Assembly: GCA_944324185.1 (NCBI GenBank)
Contig: CALUVI010000023.1
Coordinates: forward strand, 1-35,054
Source: Candidatus Gastranaerophilales bacterium
GTDB taxonomy: Bacteria > Cyanobacteriota > Vampirovibrionia > Gastranaerophilales > Gastranaerophilaceae
Direction: 5' to 3'
Length of the DNA stretch: 35,054 nt
Shown here: piece by piece, positions 24,500 through 32,636 of the stretch
Layout of the letters: the number at the start of each line of letters is the position of its first letter
How positions within the stretch are numbered: the first letter of the stretch is position 1
The notes under the pieces: model-generated
Told to the model about the DNA's origin: nothing
The model's database searches: none
What the model saw: the letters and a program-made list of their open reading frames with translations, nothing else
Program-made: the position numbers and the translations under genes

Positions 24500-25570
24500 C
24501 TATTTAATATTGTTTTTACTCAAACTTGCTTTTAACCCTCTTGCTAAATCGTGGCGTCCGCTTTTTTCGTATATTGCGGTCATTGATTCCAAAAACTTAA
24601 GGTTATCGATATTAGGATTTCCCTGATTTACCGGTGCTGTATTAACAGGTGTTGTATTTTTTCTTACTGCCGGTTTTACAGCAGTTTGTACAGGCTGCTG
24701 AGGCTGGCTCATTGTTCTTGTTGCACTTCCGTCAGAATTATTTACCCCTAAATTTACTCCCGGATTTACATAATTTCTCAATCTCGGATTATGGATAGGA
24801 GCCTCTTCTTCATACGGGTTGCGGTTTTCTCTTCTGTATGCATTGATTCCGTAGTTTACTGTAGTAAAAGGTTTTTCCGGATTCATATAAGATGTGCCGA
24901 TAGGGTTCTGACCTCTGTACATCTCAATTTCACGTTCGTTTAGGCTCTGTGAAAGACCGATTTTCATATCAGGTTCTTTGCGTTTGAAGAGTCTTGCCAC
25001 AAAGAATACCAGCAGTCCTACAAGACCGAAAGAAAATACTTTGTTAGCAGTATCGGAAACTGTAGTTTCATCCACTGATTCTCTGATACCTTCTACCGCT
25101 GCAGAGTTTTTGAGTCTGTTAAACAGAGGAGAAGTCTTTTCTTTTGTGTAATCTTCTTTGTATATAGGTGCATAGCTTTCAACTGGATTATTAAGCTTTA
25201 TACTCTGAGTTTCTTTAGCAGGAACAATCGGGGCTAAAGAATCAAACGATACACTTGTACCGGAGGCATTTTCTGCCTGAAAGAATATGCTTAAACCGTT
25301 ACCCTGCGGCTCAACCATCACTGTATCCACATTTGAAACATTGTTATAAACGGTGTTTAATGTTTTTGATGCTCTTATGTCTTTTAAATCTAAAGTAACC
25401 TGATTTGGGGCTTTTACTGTCTTTTTGACATCTACAGCTTTATCTGCAGTCAAAACGATATTGTATGTGTCTTTAACCGGAATAATTTCTATTGACTGCA
25501 AAACATTGTCCTCTGCACAAACTGACAGCATAGACAAAAACATTCCTAAAAATAACAACGTTCTCTTCAT
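24500..25570 (-). CDS. secreted/membrane protein with AMIN-like domain
   Basis: A 356-residue protein. Residues 1-19 are a signal peptide ending in V-C-A-E-D. Residues about 24-110 resemble an AMIN domain (repeated beta-strands such as Y-N-I-V-L-T-A-D-K-A-V-D-V-K-K and N-Q-V-T-L-D-L-K-D-I), a fold that targets periplasmic proteins to peptidoglycan and is common in Cyanobacteria. A transmembrane helix follows at about 178-195 (F-S-F-G-L-V-G-L-L-V-F-F-V), then K-R-K-E. The remaining about 160 residues are Asn/Pro-rich, with a conserved-looking helix near the C-terminus (F-L-E-S-M-T-A-I-Y-E-K-S-G-R-H-D-L-A). It could link the envelope to a cytosolic partner. Function unknown. Confidence 0.75.
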   Translation of the reverse strand: MKRTLLFLGMFLSMLSVCAEDNVLQSIEIIPVKDTYNIVLTADKAVDVKKTVKAPNQVTLDLKDIRASKTLNTVYNNVSNVDTVMVEPQGNGLSIFFQAENASGTSVSFDSLAPIVPAKETQSIKLNNPVESYAPIYKEDYTKEKTSPLFNRLKNSAAVEGIRESVDETTVSDTANKVFSFGLVGLLVFFVARLFKRKEPDMKIGLSQSLNEREIEMYRGQNPIGTSYMNPEKPFTTVNYGINAYRRENRNPYEEEAPIHNPRLRNYVNPGVNLGVNNSDGSATRTMSQPQQPVQTAVKPAVRKNTTPVNTAPVNQGNPNIDNLKFLESMTAIYEKSGRHDLARGLKASLSKNNIK

Positions 25571-25659
25571 AATAATATACTCTCTCTCCCTTGATAATAG
25601 TGTACATGATTGTCATGCCCATGCCATCAATCCGGAGATTAAAATTTGGGATAACTTAA

Positions 25660-25677
25660 ATAGACCAGATGGTCTAT
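25660..25677. promoter_or_regulatory. palindromic operator-like site (TetR-type)
   Basis: ATAGACC-AGAT-GGTCTAT is a perfect 7-base inverted repeat with a 4-base spacer. TAGACC..GGTCTA half-sites at this spacing are typical of TetR-family operators. It lies in the divergent gap between the AMIN-like gene and the 122-aa gene, 23 bases before the latter's -35. No TetR gene is in the window. Confidence 0.5.
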
Positions 25678-25700
25678 GAAAAATTTTCTTTACATACCAC

Positions 25701-25728
25701 TTGAAAGGGTCAAAACATGAGTTATAAT
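25701..25728 (+). promoter_or_regulatory. promoter of the 122-aa gene
   Basis: TTGAAA (25701-25706) and a perfect TATAAT (25723-25728) with 16-base spacing. The leader to the ATG at 25746 is about 10-12 bases and contains AGAGGT. Confidence 0.65.
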
Positions 25729-25745
25729 GAAAACAGAGGTTTATT

Positions 25746-26114
25746 ATGAGTTCAATTTCTTCAATAGACACTTCCATTTACTCCGGCTTAATAGAAAGCA
25801 GAGACGCGGTAAGCGGCAGAAATGCCTCTGAAGCTGCGCAGGTTCCTACGCTTTTAAGTTCTGATGTTGAAAATAACAGGGTTGATTTAAGCAATTATTA
25901 CTCCAACATTCGTCCGGAAGATTTACTCACAATGACCGGCAATAATGTTGCCCAATCTGCCGAAGCCCTTGATAATGCAATGGTTTCTGCAATCGAAAAC
26001 GGATATACTGTTCAGGATGCCGTAAATATTCATCTGGCTAAAGCAGCTTATCAGGCTAATTGTACAGTATTCAGCGCCGTTAATGAAATGTCTACATTTG
26101 AATTTTTAGTCTAA
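25746..26114 (+). CDS. hypothetical protein (122 aa) with rod-protein-like C-terminal helix
   Basis: A small soluble protein rich in Ser, Asn and Ala. The C-terminal helix (A-K-A-A-Y-Q-A-N-C-T-V-F-S-A-V-N-E-M) resembles the last helix of axial flagellar rod/hook proteins (pattern A-Y-x-A-N-x-x-V-x-x-x-x-E-M). The N-terminal part lacks the matching rod signature, and no flagellar genes are nearby. A strong promoter with a TetR-like palindrome upstream suggests regulated expression. It overlaps the convergent zinc-ribbon gene by 4 bases. Function unknown. Confidence 0.65.
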   Translation: MSSISSIDTSIYSGLIESRDAVSGRNASEAAQVPTLLSSDVENNRVDLSNYYSNIRPEDLLTMTGNNVAQSAEALDNAMVSAIENGYTVQDAVNIHLAKAAYQANCTVFSAVNEMSTFEFLV

Positions 26115-26725
26115 TGAATCAGCCAGAACATATCGTTGTAGAAGCGGAATACGCATACAATAATTACAAGCAGTATGAGTAAAAATATTGCCTGCGGAGA
26201 TTTCCAATCAAAATATTCGTGGGTATGATGCACTCTGTTTTGATATGTTTCTATATAGTGGATTAAATAAAAGATATTAAAAATAACCATATAATAAGGG
26301 TTAAATACTATATCTGAATTATACATCCGCTGTGTATATTTTTGTATGATTCTCAAAACTCTGTATGATAGTGCAATATATATCAAGCACTGAACTACAG
26401 AGAAAATTATTAAAAGAGCCGGCTGTTTGTAGAAGAAAAATAAATAAAACCCGCCGTTTACCGCAAGGAGCAGAAACAACCAGTTGAGCTTAAGTCCGTC
26501 TGGCTTTCCGCCGACAAGATTATTAATTGCTTTTCCGTTAATAAAAAACCATATGGTCGAAAAGAAACCGAAAGTTAGTAAATCGATTGCGAGGAATGGA
26601 CCTATCTCTTTGAACTTTATTCCCGGTAAATCCGGCTCCTGAAACAAAGCTCCGCAATAATCACACTTTATAACATTTACATCAATCAGGTTCCCGCAAA
26701 ACGGACAATTAATTTTTTCAGTCAT
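26111..26725 (-). CDS. zinc-ribbon plus multi-pass membrane protein (DUF4234-like)
   Basis: A 204-residue protein. An N-terminal zinc ribbon (C7-P-F-C10 ... C21-D-Y-C24) is followed by about four or five hydrophobic segments (about 45-65, 82-98, 100-120, 145-160 and 178-198). The block I-G-P-F-L-A-I-D-L-L-T-F-G-F-F-S-T-I-W-F is like the DUF4234 membrane module. An extended -10 (TGTTATAAT on the minus strand, 26753-26761) lies about 27 bases before the ATG. The role is unknown; zinc-ribbon plus membrane combinations are common in uncharacterised envelope proteins. Confidence 0.78.
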   Translation of the reverse strand: MTEKINCPFCGNLIDVNVIKCDYCGALFQEPDLPGIKFKEIGPFLAIDLLTFGFFSTIWFFINGKAINNLVGGKPDGLKLNWLFLLLAVNGGFYLFFFYKQPALLIIFSVVQCLIYIALSYRVLRIIQKYTQRMYNSDIVFNPYYMVIFNIFYLIHYIETYQNRVHHTHEYFDWKSPQAIFLLILLVIIVCVFRFYNDMFWLIH

Positions 26726-26889
26726 TACAACTCACTCTCTTTTGACCGATTATAACATAAATGTAAGACAAAAATCAAAAATTTACATAGTCAGACGGGC
26801 AGGGTTTTTAAATTAAACATCAATGCGCGTTCCCTCACTCTGCAAAACATCCTGCTTCCGGAATTACTACCGGACAAATACATTTACCC

Positions 26890-27522
26890 CTAACCCCTTA
26901 CACCTATTTTTTTACAATATTTTTCAATCGGACATTGGGCGCATTTGGGGTTAATCGGTTTACAGACATTCTGACCGTGTGTTACCAGAAGAGTGTTTAT
27001 ATCAATCCAGTATTTTTGAGGTAATTTTTCTCTGAGTGCAAATTCTGTTTCTTCGGGATTTTTTGTTTTGATATACCCGAGCCGGTTAAAAATCCTGTGA
27101 ACATGAACATCCACACAAATTGCAGGTTTGTTAAACCCCAGAGACAAAACAAGATTGGCTGTCTTGCGTCCGACCCCTTTAAATTTTACGAGTTCTTCAA
27201 TCTCATCAGGAACATTGCCGTCAAGCTCTTCATCAATCTGCCGCGATAATTCTATTATCTGTTTTGCTTTGTTTTCATAAAAACCTACCGGATAAATTGC
27301 CTTCGCTAAATCCTCAACCTTTACTCCCTTCATATCGTGAGGAGTTTTTGCAAGTTCAAGCATTCTTAAAGTTGCCGGATAGGTTGTTTTATCGTTGGTT
27401 CTTAAGCTCAAAATGCAGGCAATTAAAACCGAATAAGGGTCTTTAAAAGAATCCATAAGCTTTACAAAATCACTTTTTGGCTGGTCAGCCTCTTTCAGTA
27501 TTTTTACAACATCATCTATCAT
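26890..27522 (-). CDS. nth: endonuclease III (DNA glycosylase/AP lyase)
   Basis: A 210-residue base-excision-repair enzyme that removes oxidised pyrimidines and cleaves AP sites. The helix-hairpin-helix L-V-K-F-K-G-V-G-R-K-T-A-N carries the catalytic lysine K120, and D138 is the catalytic aspartate (V-D-V-H-V-H-R); both fall at the same numbers as in the E. coli enzyme. The [4Fe-4S] ligands C187-x6-C194-x2-C197-x5-C203 are intact. The usual Gln41 region reads L-S-L-R-T-N-D, the variant seen in a distinct Nth subgroup. The start codon overlaps the end of speB by 4 bases, so the two genes are co-translated. Confidence 0.96.
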   Translation of the reverse strand: MIDDVVKILKEADQPKSDFVKLMDSFKDPYSVLIACILSLRTNDKTTYPATLRMLELAKTPHDMKGVKVEDLAKAIYPVGFYENKAKQIIELSRQIDEELDGNVPDEIEELVKFKGVGRKTANLVLSLGFNKPAICVDVHVHRIFNRLGYIKTKNPEETEFALREKLPQKYWIDINTLLVTHGQNVCKPINPKCAQCPIEKYCKKIGVRG

Positions 27523-28355
27523 AATATCATAAGCAATTCGCGTATAACCTTTGTTGCAACTGCAGTAGATGCTCCGCTTGCATCATAATCCGGCGCGAGT
27601 TCCACAACATCTGCACCTATTATATTAAATTTACTCAAATACTTAAACCATCCGACAAGCTCGTTAAAATTCAACCCGCCTGCTTCCGGAGTTCCTGTTC
27701 CCGGCATAATTGAAGTATCCAATACATCTAAATCCACCGTTACAAAAATATTTTTGTCTTTTAATACATCCAGCTCTTCATATTTATGACAGAGTGTATT
27801 ATATTTTTTCATTAATTCAAATTCTTCTTTCATACCGGATCTGATACCGATTTGTTTAAGATTCTCAAAGCCGATAATCTCTGCAGAGTGGCGGATTACA
27901 GCTGAATGCGAAAGTTTTTCCCCGAGGTATTCTTCCCTTAAATCCGTATGAGCATCAAAATGTACAATTGCAAGATTGTCTATATATTTTGAAACTGCTT
28001 GAATTTCCGGCAATGTAACAAGATGCTCGCCTCCGATTCCGAAAACTTTCTTTCCGTCACGGTAAATTTCTTCAACATTTTTTCTGATAACATCAAGAGA
28101 CTTACCAGTATTACCGAGCGGCAGCTCTAAATCTCCCGCGTCGTTGAAGTTACAATCTTCTAAATGTTTGTCAAAATAAGGAGAATACTCTTCAAGCCCC
28201 CAGCTTGCAAGTCTTAACTGTTCCGGTGCAAACCTTGAGCCGGAACGGTATGAAACAGTACCGTCAAAAGGCATTCCTAGCATAATTATGCCGGAAGTCT
28301 CATAATCTTTATTCTCACCCATCCAGTTTCTATCTAAAAACGGTCCTGTTAACAT
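27519..28355 (-). CDS. speB: agmatinase (ureohydrolase family)
   Basis: A 278-residue Mn-dependent hydrolase that converts agmatine to putrescine and urea in polyamine synthesis. The metal site is complete: H111 in G-G-E-H, D134-A-H136-T-D138, and D208-L-D210 in V-T-V-D-L-D-V-L-D. The arginase-fold end D-V-V-E-L-A-P is present. The family also contains guanidinobutyrase and formiminoglutamase, but the E-Y-L-G-E-K-L-S-H-S block favours agmatinase. AGGAGAAAAAG precedes the ATG. It is the first gene of a two-gene unit with nth. No arginine decarboxylase lies in this window. Confidence 0.93.
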   Translation of the reverse strand: MLTGPFLDRNWMGENKDYETSGIIMLGMPFDGTVSYRSGSRFAPEQLRLASWGLEEYSPYFDKHLEDCNFNDAGDLELPLGNTGKSLDVIRKNVEEIYRDGKKVFGIGGEHLVTLPEIQAVSKYIDNLAIVHFDAHTDLREEYLGEKLSHSAVIRHSAEIIGFENLKQIGIRSGMKEEFELMKKYNTLCHKYEELDVLKDKNIFVTVDLDVLDTSIMPGTGTPEAGGLNFNELVGWFKYLSKFNIIGADVVELAPDYDASGASTAVATKVIRELLMIL

Positions 28356-28423
28356 CTTTTTCTCCTTTTTTTATATTATATAACAAATAGAACCAATGTT
28401 TGTTATATGATTAAAATCTATCC

Positions 28424-28870
28424 CCCTTTCCGTCCGTAAATCCGCTCTCCCGCAAGGGACGAGGGGAGGATCACGCTTAGCATTCAGCCAACCCTCCCCT
28501 TGTGGGAGGGTCGAAATCTTTGATTTCGGGGAGGGGTTTTATACAGATATTACACCTGTAATTTTAATGCATAAAATTATCATGGCAGTTGCGCCAAAAG
28601 GGAGAAGAGGACGTGTTAATTGAACGCCAGCGCGCATTCCCTCGCCCCTTTGGGGAGAGGGTTAGGGAGAGGGGCTGATTAACGTTTATTTATTATAAAT
28701 AAAACTGTCACCCTCCCTGCCCTCCCTCATTTAGGGAGGGTTGCGCCAAGCCTGGCGTATTCCTTCCCTTTACGAGGGAAGCGGATTGTCGGCAGAAAAC
28801 GGAGGAGCTTTGCGGAAGCAAAGTCCGGAGACTCGTTTAGCGCCGACAACCAAGCAGGTTAGGATGGGTG
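28424..28870. repeat. cluster of GC-rich hairpin repeats between speB and pfp
   Basis: The roughly 590-base gap between these genes holds no supported gene. It contains several repeat modules: an inverted copy of the 75-112 block (28428-28467), CCCTCCCC...GGGAGGG hairpins (28489-28545), CCCTCGCCCC-TTT-GGGGAGAGGG (about 28640-28675), CCCTCCCTCATTTAGGGAGGG (about 28721-28742) and a compound stem at 28786-28849 (TTGTCGGC / GCCGACAA outside, CTTTGC-GGAA-GCAAAG inside). They resemble the modules at 63-900. Confidence 0.75.
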
Positions 28871-28896
28871 CTTTTGGGGGTATTTTAACTAAATAA

Positions 28897-28932
28897 AAAA
28901 AGAGATGAAGCAGAAATACTTCATCTCTTTTT
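28897..28932 (-). terminator. Rho-independent terminator of pfp
   Basis: A 14-base-arm hairpin (AAAAAGAGATGAAG / CTTCATCTCTTTTT) lies just after the pfp stop on the minus strand and runs into a T-rich tract. Confidence 0.88.
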
Positions 28933-28948
28933 GTGAATTTAAGTTGAC

Positions 28949-30646
28949 TTACACTCTTGCTAATCTTGATTTATCAAGTTTTTCCTGACTTTCAAGCTGC
29001 AAAGTTACTGTTGTAATATCACAAACAGAAGAAGGTCCGAAGTACTGAATAGCACCCGGGAATAAATATCTGTCATTCAATGCCCAGTCTTCTCTGTTTT
29101 CTTCCAACTTTTTGAATACAGGACCGTCAAGTTCAACAAGAGCCTTTTTAATAACCGGCTTCATTTCACCGTGACGTTTTTCCATATTCATCATCATTGT
29201 AAGAGGAACACCGCCTGCAATCCAATCGTTAGCAGGTTCAGTAAGGTTTCTTACTGATGATAAATATCCTGTTAAACCGAAGTTAATCAATGCAAATGCG
29301 TTAAAACCTAATGAATAGCAGTAATCAGCATCAAAGTTTGAAGGGAATGCACATCTGCCTTCATAACCGAAGAAATGAGCCTGAGCACTGAATTTACCGA
29401 TATATGAGCCTTCAAGTTTCATTTCCTCAAGTTTTTGTGAAATCATTTCAATCAAAAGCTTTTCAGTTTCAATTTTTGAAACCTGAACGTTGCCGTGCGG
29501 GTCTCTGTCTGCAAGAAGCTGACCTTTGATTATAGCAGGAAGCGAGTTGTAAACTTTTGCATTTTCTTCTGACAATCTGTTTTCTACAATATCAAATTTT
29601 TCACGGATTGTAGGCGCATTAACAAAAGCAGGATCATTTTCCAGTTCTGCCATAATGTCATTCAAGTTTGCAATCATAGACTTCATCTCAGGTATAAATT
29701 CAATTAAACCTTCCGGAATAACCGCAATACCAAAGTTTTTGCCCATATCAGCACGTTTTACGATAATATCAACCATATAGTCAATAATGGAAGCCAATGA
29801 CATTTTCTTTTGTTCAACTTCTTCAGAAATCAAAGTGATGTTAGGCTGGGTTTGAAGTGCAGCTTCCAAAGCAACATGAGAAGCGCTTCTTCCCATAATT
29901 TTAACAAAGTGCCAGTATTTCTTAGCTGAATTTGCGTCTCTTTCAATGTTTCCGATAAGTTCTGCATAAGTTTTGGTTGCAGTATCAAACCCGAAAGAGA
30001 TTTCAATTTGTTCATTTTTTAAATCGCCGTCAATTGTCTTAGGGCAGCCGATAACCTGAATGTCAGCGCCGTTTGCAACAAACCACTCTGCAAGAAGAGC
30101 AGCATTTGTGTTTGAATCATCTCCGCCGATTATTACAACTGCTGAAATATTCAACTTTTTGCAAACCCCGAGAGCTTTCTGGAACTGGTCTTCTGTTTCA
30201 AGTTTAGTTCTGCCGGAGCCAATAATATCAAAACCGCCTGTATTTCTGTAATCGTTTATAAATTCGTCATTAAATTCAACGTATTTTCCGTCAATAATAC
30301 CGGACGGACCGCCTAAAAATCCGTATAAATTGTTATTAGGATTAGCTTGCTTTAAAGCATCATAAAGACCTGCAATAACGTTATGTCCGCCGGGAGCCTG
30401 ACCGCCTGATAAAATTACACCGACATTTCTCTCTTTGCTGGCAACTGATTCTGTTGAAGTCTGGAATGTAACTGTCGGTTTTCCGTATGTGTTTTTAAAT
30501 AAAGCTTTAATTTCTTCTTTATTAGCAACAGCTTCTGTTGCGGAACCTTCTTGAGATACAAGGTGATTAATACCATTTGCCAGAGAAGAAGGTAACTTTG
30601 GCTGGTATTTTAATCTTTCGATTTGTAATGGTGATAAATTTGTCAT
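28949..30646 (-). CDS. pfp: pyrophosphate--fructose 6-phosphate 1-phosphotransferase
   Basis: A 565-residue glycolytic enzyme of the long PFP clade. It phosphorylates fructose 6-phosphate with pyrophosphate instead of ATP, reversibly. G80-region [14 protein letters not shown] is the phosphate-binding loop. G174-G-D-D177 with Asp177 and P202-K203-T-I-D-G-D are the residues that mark PPi rather than ATP use. [11 protein letters not shown] is the sugar-phosphate block. The ATG follows AAAGGGAA, with a TATAAT box (minus strand, 30673-30678) upstream. It has its own terminator and is monocistronic. It suggests an energy-saving fermentative glycolysis. Confidence 0.95.
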   Translation of the reverse strand: MTNLSPLQIERLKYQPKLPSSLANGINHLVSQEGSATEAVANKEEIKALFKNTYGKPTVTFQTSTESVASKERNVGVILSGGQAPGGHNVIAGLYDALKQANPNNNLYGFLGGPSGIIDGKYVEFNDEFINDYRNTGGFDIIGSGRTKLETEDQFQKALGVCKKLNISAVVIIGGDDSNTNAALLAEWFVANGADIQVIGCPKTIDGDLKNEQIEISFGFDTATKTYAELIGNIERDANSAKKYWHFVKIMGRSASHVALEAALQTQPNITLISEEVEQKKMSLASIIDYMVDIIVKRADMGKNFGIAVIPEGLIEFIPEMKSMIANLNDIMAELENDPAFVNAPTIREKFDIVENRLSEENAKVYNSLPAIIKGQLLADRDPHGNVQVSKIETEKLLIEMISQKLEEMKLEGSYIGKFSAQAHFFGYEGRCAFPSNFDADYCYSLGFNAFALINFGLTGYLSSVRNLTEPANDWIAGGVPLTMMMNMEKRHGEMKPVIKKALVELDGPVFKKLEENREDWALNDRYLFPGAIQYFGPSSVCDITTVTLQLESQEKLDKSRLARV

Positions 30647-30753
30647 AAAAAGTTCCCTTTCTTTTTGATTAAATTATACCTTAAAAACTTTTTTTATTCG
30701 ACATGGCAAAAATTTAATTTACAGGTTTTTAAAAGAACAACAGGAGATTTTAA

Positions 30754-31086
30754 ATGAATATTGCAAGTTTAAACAGCATAAATTTCAACGGGAAACTTAT
30801 TCCCAAATCTGAATACAAAGGTGTTATTCTTAAACTTACCCCTGCAGAGAAGAAGAAAATAGAAGCTTATGAAAAGCAAATTACAGAATATACGCTTGAA
30901 GATATGAAGCTTATAAATTTGTTAAAAAAACACCGCAAGAATGAAAATCTTCATGATTATTACGGAGAGCAAAGTGATATTATTGAATTCCGTATTCAAC
31001 AGCTCCGGGCAGCGATTGCGGAAATTAAAGCAAATCGTTTGCAAAAGCAGATAGAAAAATTAAAAAATCTTGATATAAATATATAA
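30754..31086 (+). CDS. small helical protein with N-F-N-G-K motif (110 aa)
   Basis: Begins I-A-S-L-N-S-I-N-F-N-G-K, an N-terminal F-x-G-K signature similar to that in the glycine-rich protein at 20286. The rest is charged and helical, with long amphipathic stretches (about 27-62 and 74-106) likely to form coiled coils. No signal peptide or membrane segment is present. A strong Shine-Dalgarno (ACAGGAGA) precedes the ATG. Unknown function; probably a lineage-specific protein. Confidence 0.65.
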   Translation: MNIASLNSINFNGKLIPKSEYKGVILKLTPAEKKKIEAYEKQITEYTLEDMKLINLLKKHRKNENLHDYYGEQSDIIEFRIQQLRAAIAEIKANRLQKQIEKLKNLDINI

Positions 31087-31096
31087 TCTTGTGAAA

Positions 31097-31384
31097 CTAT
31101 CTTCTACCCCAGATAATGACCCTTTTGGCAGAACATTTGCCTATGGCAATTCCGTCAACATCAAATAAGTAACAGTCATCCTCGGGCTCTCCCATATATT
31201 TTGCCGGATTATTTACTTTTTCTCCGTTCATGTCGAATAGATAATATACCGGTCTCCGGGGATCGTGTTTACAGGTACCTACTCTTTGTCCTTTATAATT
31301 ATGAATTCTGTAGGCAATTGCTGCATCACTTTGCAGGAGTGATGTCAAAAGAAAAGTAATTAATAATAAAACAGGTTTATTCAT
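31097..31384 (-). CDS. small secreted protein (95 aa)
   Basis: Residues 1-24 form a signal peptide (hydrophobic L-L-L-I-T-F-L-L core; cleavage likely near A-I-A). The mature part contains two related short blocks, Y-Y-L-F-D-M-N-G-E-K-V and C-Y-L-F-D-V-D-G-I-A-I-G, each a likely beta-hairpin, and three cysteines. AAAGGAGAA precedes the ATG. It is convergent with the 110-aa gene (10 bases apart). It lies downstream of zupT on the same strand after 48 bases. Family not recognised. Confidence 0.65.
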   Translation of the reverse strand: MNKPVLLLITFLLTSLLQSDAAIAYRIHNYKGQRVGTCKHDPRRPVYYLFDMNGEKVNNPAKYMGEPEDDCYLFDVDGIAIGKCSAKRVIIWGRR

Positions 31385-31432
31385 ATGATTCTCCTTTCAT
31401 TAATAACGAAATTGTACTAAATTTATTCAGCA

Positions 31433-32227
31433 TCAATATCCGTTTAAAAACAACAGACTTGCCCAGATAACAATTATTCCGGACATGACACCGGCAATTG
31501 CATAATGCCAGTCTCCGTATTCGTGTGATAAAGGAAGCAGGGTATCAAAAGATATGTAAATCATAATTCCGACAACTGCTGCCATAAAGAATCCTACAAA
31601 CACCTGCGGCAAAAACCAGTGCAAAAGCGCAAGTCCTATTAAAGCCCCAATTGGTTCCGTCATTCCTGTCCAGAAAGAATACCAGATTGCCATTCTTTTT
31701 TTACCTGTTGCATGGTATATAGGTAAAGCAACGGCAATACCTTCCGGAATATTATGAAGCGCAATAGCAAGGGCTACAGAAATACCAATTGTAAGATCCT
31801 GAGACGATACTAAGAATGTTCCGAGACCTTCCGGAAAGTTATGTATGGCAATTGCAATAGCGGTAAGGAGTCCTGCCCTTTTAATCTTATGTGTCCTGCT
31901 GCTGTTGTCACATCCGTCTGTCAAACTACCTTCAACGTGATCCGGTACAAATGTATCAATAAGTTTAGAGATAATAACACCTGCAATAAAGCCCCCAAAC
32001 ATTATCCAGTGGTAATCTACGGGATAATATTCTTTGAGTAAGCCTTCGGCAGTTGATAAAATTTCCGTAAATGAGACAAAAATCATCACACCGGCAGAGA
32101 ATCCGAGCCCCAGCGAAAGAATTTTTAAATTATTTTTATTTACAAGAAAGGTTATAAACCCGCCGATAATAGTCGCAAGCCCTGCAAGCACAGTCATTAA
32201 AAGAGGTATTTGCCAGTTTTGAATCAT
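31433..32227 (-). CDS. zupT: ZIP-family metal transporter (ZupT-like)
   Basis: A 264-residue inner-membrane protein with about eight helices that imports Zn2+ and other divalent cations. The two metal-site helices carry H129-N-F-P-E133-G and H158-N-I-P-E162-G, the paired ZIP signature. The loop at about residues 94-116 (D-H-V-E-G...D-G-C-D) is acidic. The length fits the GufA/ZupT group. On the minus strand TGATAAAAT (32261-32269) is an extended -10 and AAGGAT a ribosome site. It lies just outside the tRNA-Asp integration site. Confidence 0.92.
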   Translation of the reverse strand: MIQNWQIPLLMTVLAGLATIIGGFITFLVNKNNLKILSLGLGFSAGVMIFVSFTEILSTAEGLLKEYYPVDYHWIMFGGFIAGVIISKLIDTFVPDHVEGSLTDGCDNSSRTHKIKRAGLLTAIAIAIHNFPEGLGTFLVSSQDLTIGISVALAIALHNIPEGIAVALPIYHATGKKRMAIWYSFWTGMTEPIGALIGLALLHWFLPQVFVGFFMAAVVGIMIYISFDTLLPLSHEYGDWHYAIAGVMSGIIVIWASLLFLNGY

Positions 32228-32271
32228 AGATTAATATCCTTATTTAGTACGTTCATTTTATCATAAACAAT

Positions 32272-32296
32272 AAAAAAAAGAGCCTAATCGGCTCTT
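32272..32296 (-). terminator. terminator upstream of zupT
   Basis: AAGAGCC-TAATC-GGCTCTT followed on the minus strand by an A/T tract beginning with eight Ts. It would stop leftward transcription coming from the tRNA/recombinase side before it reaches zupT. Stem sequence resembles the tRNA-Asp terminator at 32723. The rest of 32228-32421 shows nothing else I can name. Confidence 0.65.
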
Positions 32297-32421
32297 GGAA
32301 TTAAGAATAGCTGGAAGTATGAAAAAGATTTAATGATTATATTAAACGTAAAAAAGGCTTTGGGATAAATTCCCGAGAAGAGCAATTTTAGCATACCTAA
32401 TCGGGTAATAAAAATAAGTGC

Positions 32422-32450
32422 TTGCAAAAAAAAATTCAGCGGGCTATATT
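32422..32450 (+). promoter_or_regulatory. promoter driving the tRNA-Asp region
   Basis: TTGCAA (32422-32427) and TATATT (32445-32450) with a 17-base spacer. It points toward the truncated tRNA copy at 32491 and the intact tRNA-Asp at 32637. Confidence 0.5.
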
Positions 32451-32475
32451 AGTATACGTAGCCGAGAGGTTGCAA

Positions 32476-32508
32476 TTGACAGAAAAATATGGGAGCGTAG
32501 CTCAGTTG
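32476..32508 (+). repeat. truncated duplicate of the tRNA-Asp 5' end
   Basis: TTGACA, nine bases, then GGGAGCGTAGCTCAGTT matches the same arrangement at 32622-32653 with two mismatches and identical spacing, offset by 146 bases. After CAGTT the copies diverge: this one continues into GC-rich repeat-like DNA (32509-32610) while the second continues as a complete tRNA. It is a 5' tRNA fragment (acceptor strand plus half D-arm), not a functional tRNA. Confidence 0.8.
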
Positions 32509-32636
32509 CCCCGCGGCGAGCGGTGAGGCAAGGAGGGCGAAGCCCGACGGAGCGCAGTCAACGGTGTTGGCTTGCGGGAGCAAGACAAGCAGGTTGACGA
32601 GCGGAGCCGTTATTACAAGTTTTGACAATAAAATAT

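Noticed and set aside
26826..26889. Terminator after nth (TCCGG...CCGGA inverted repeat)
   Set aside because: The stem is only 5 bp and no T-run follows on the minus strand.
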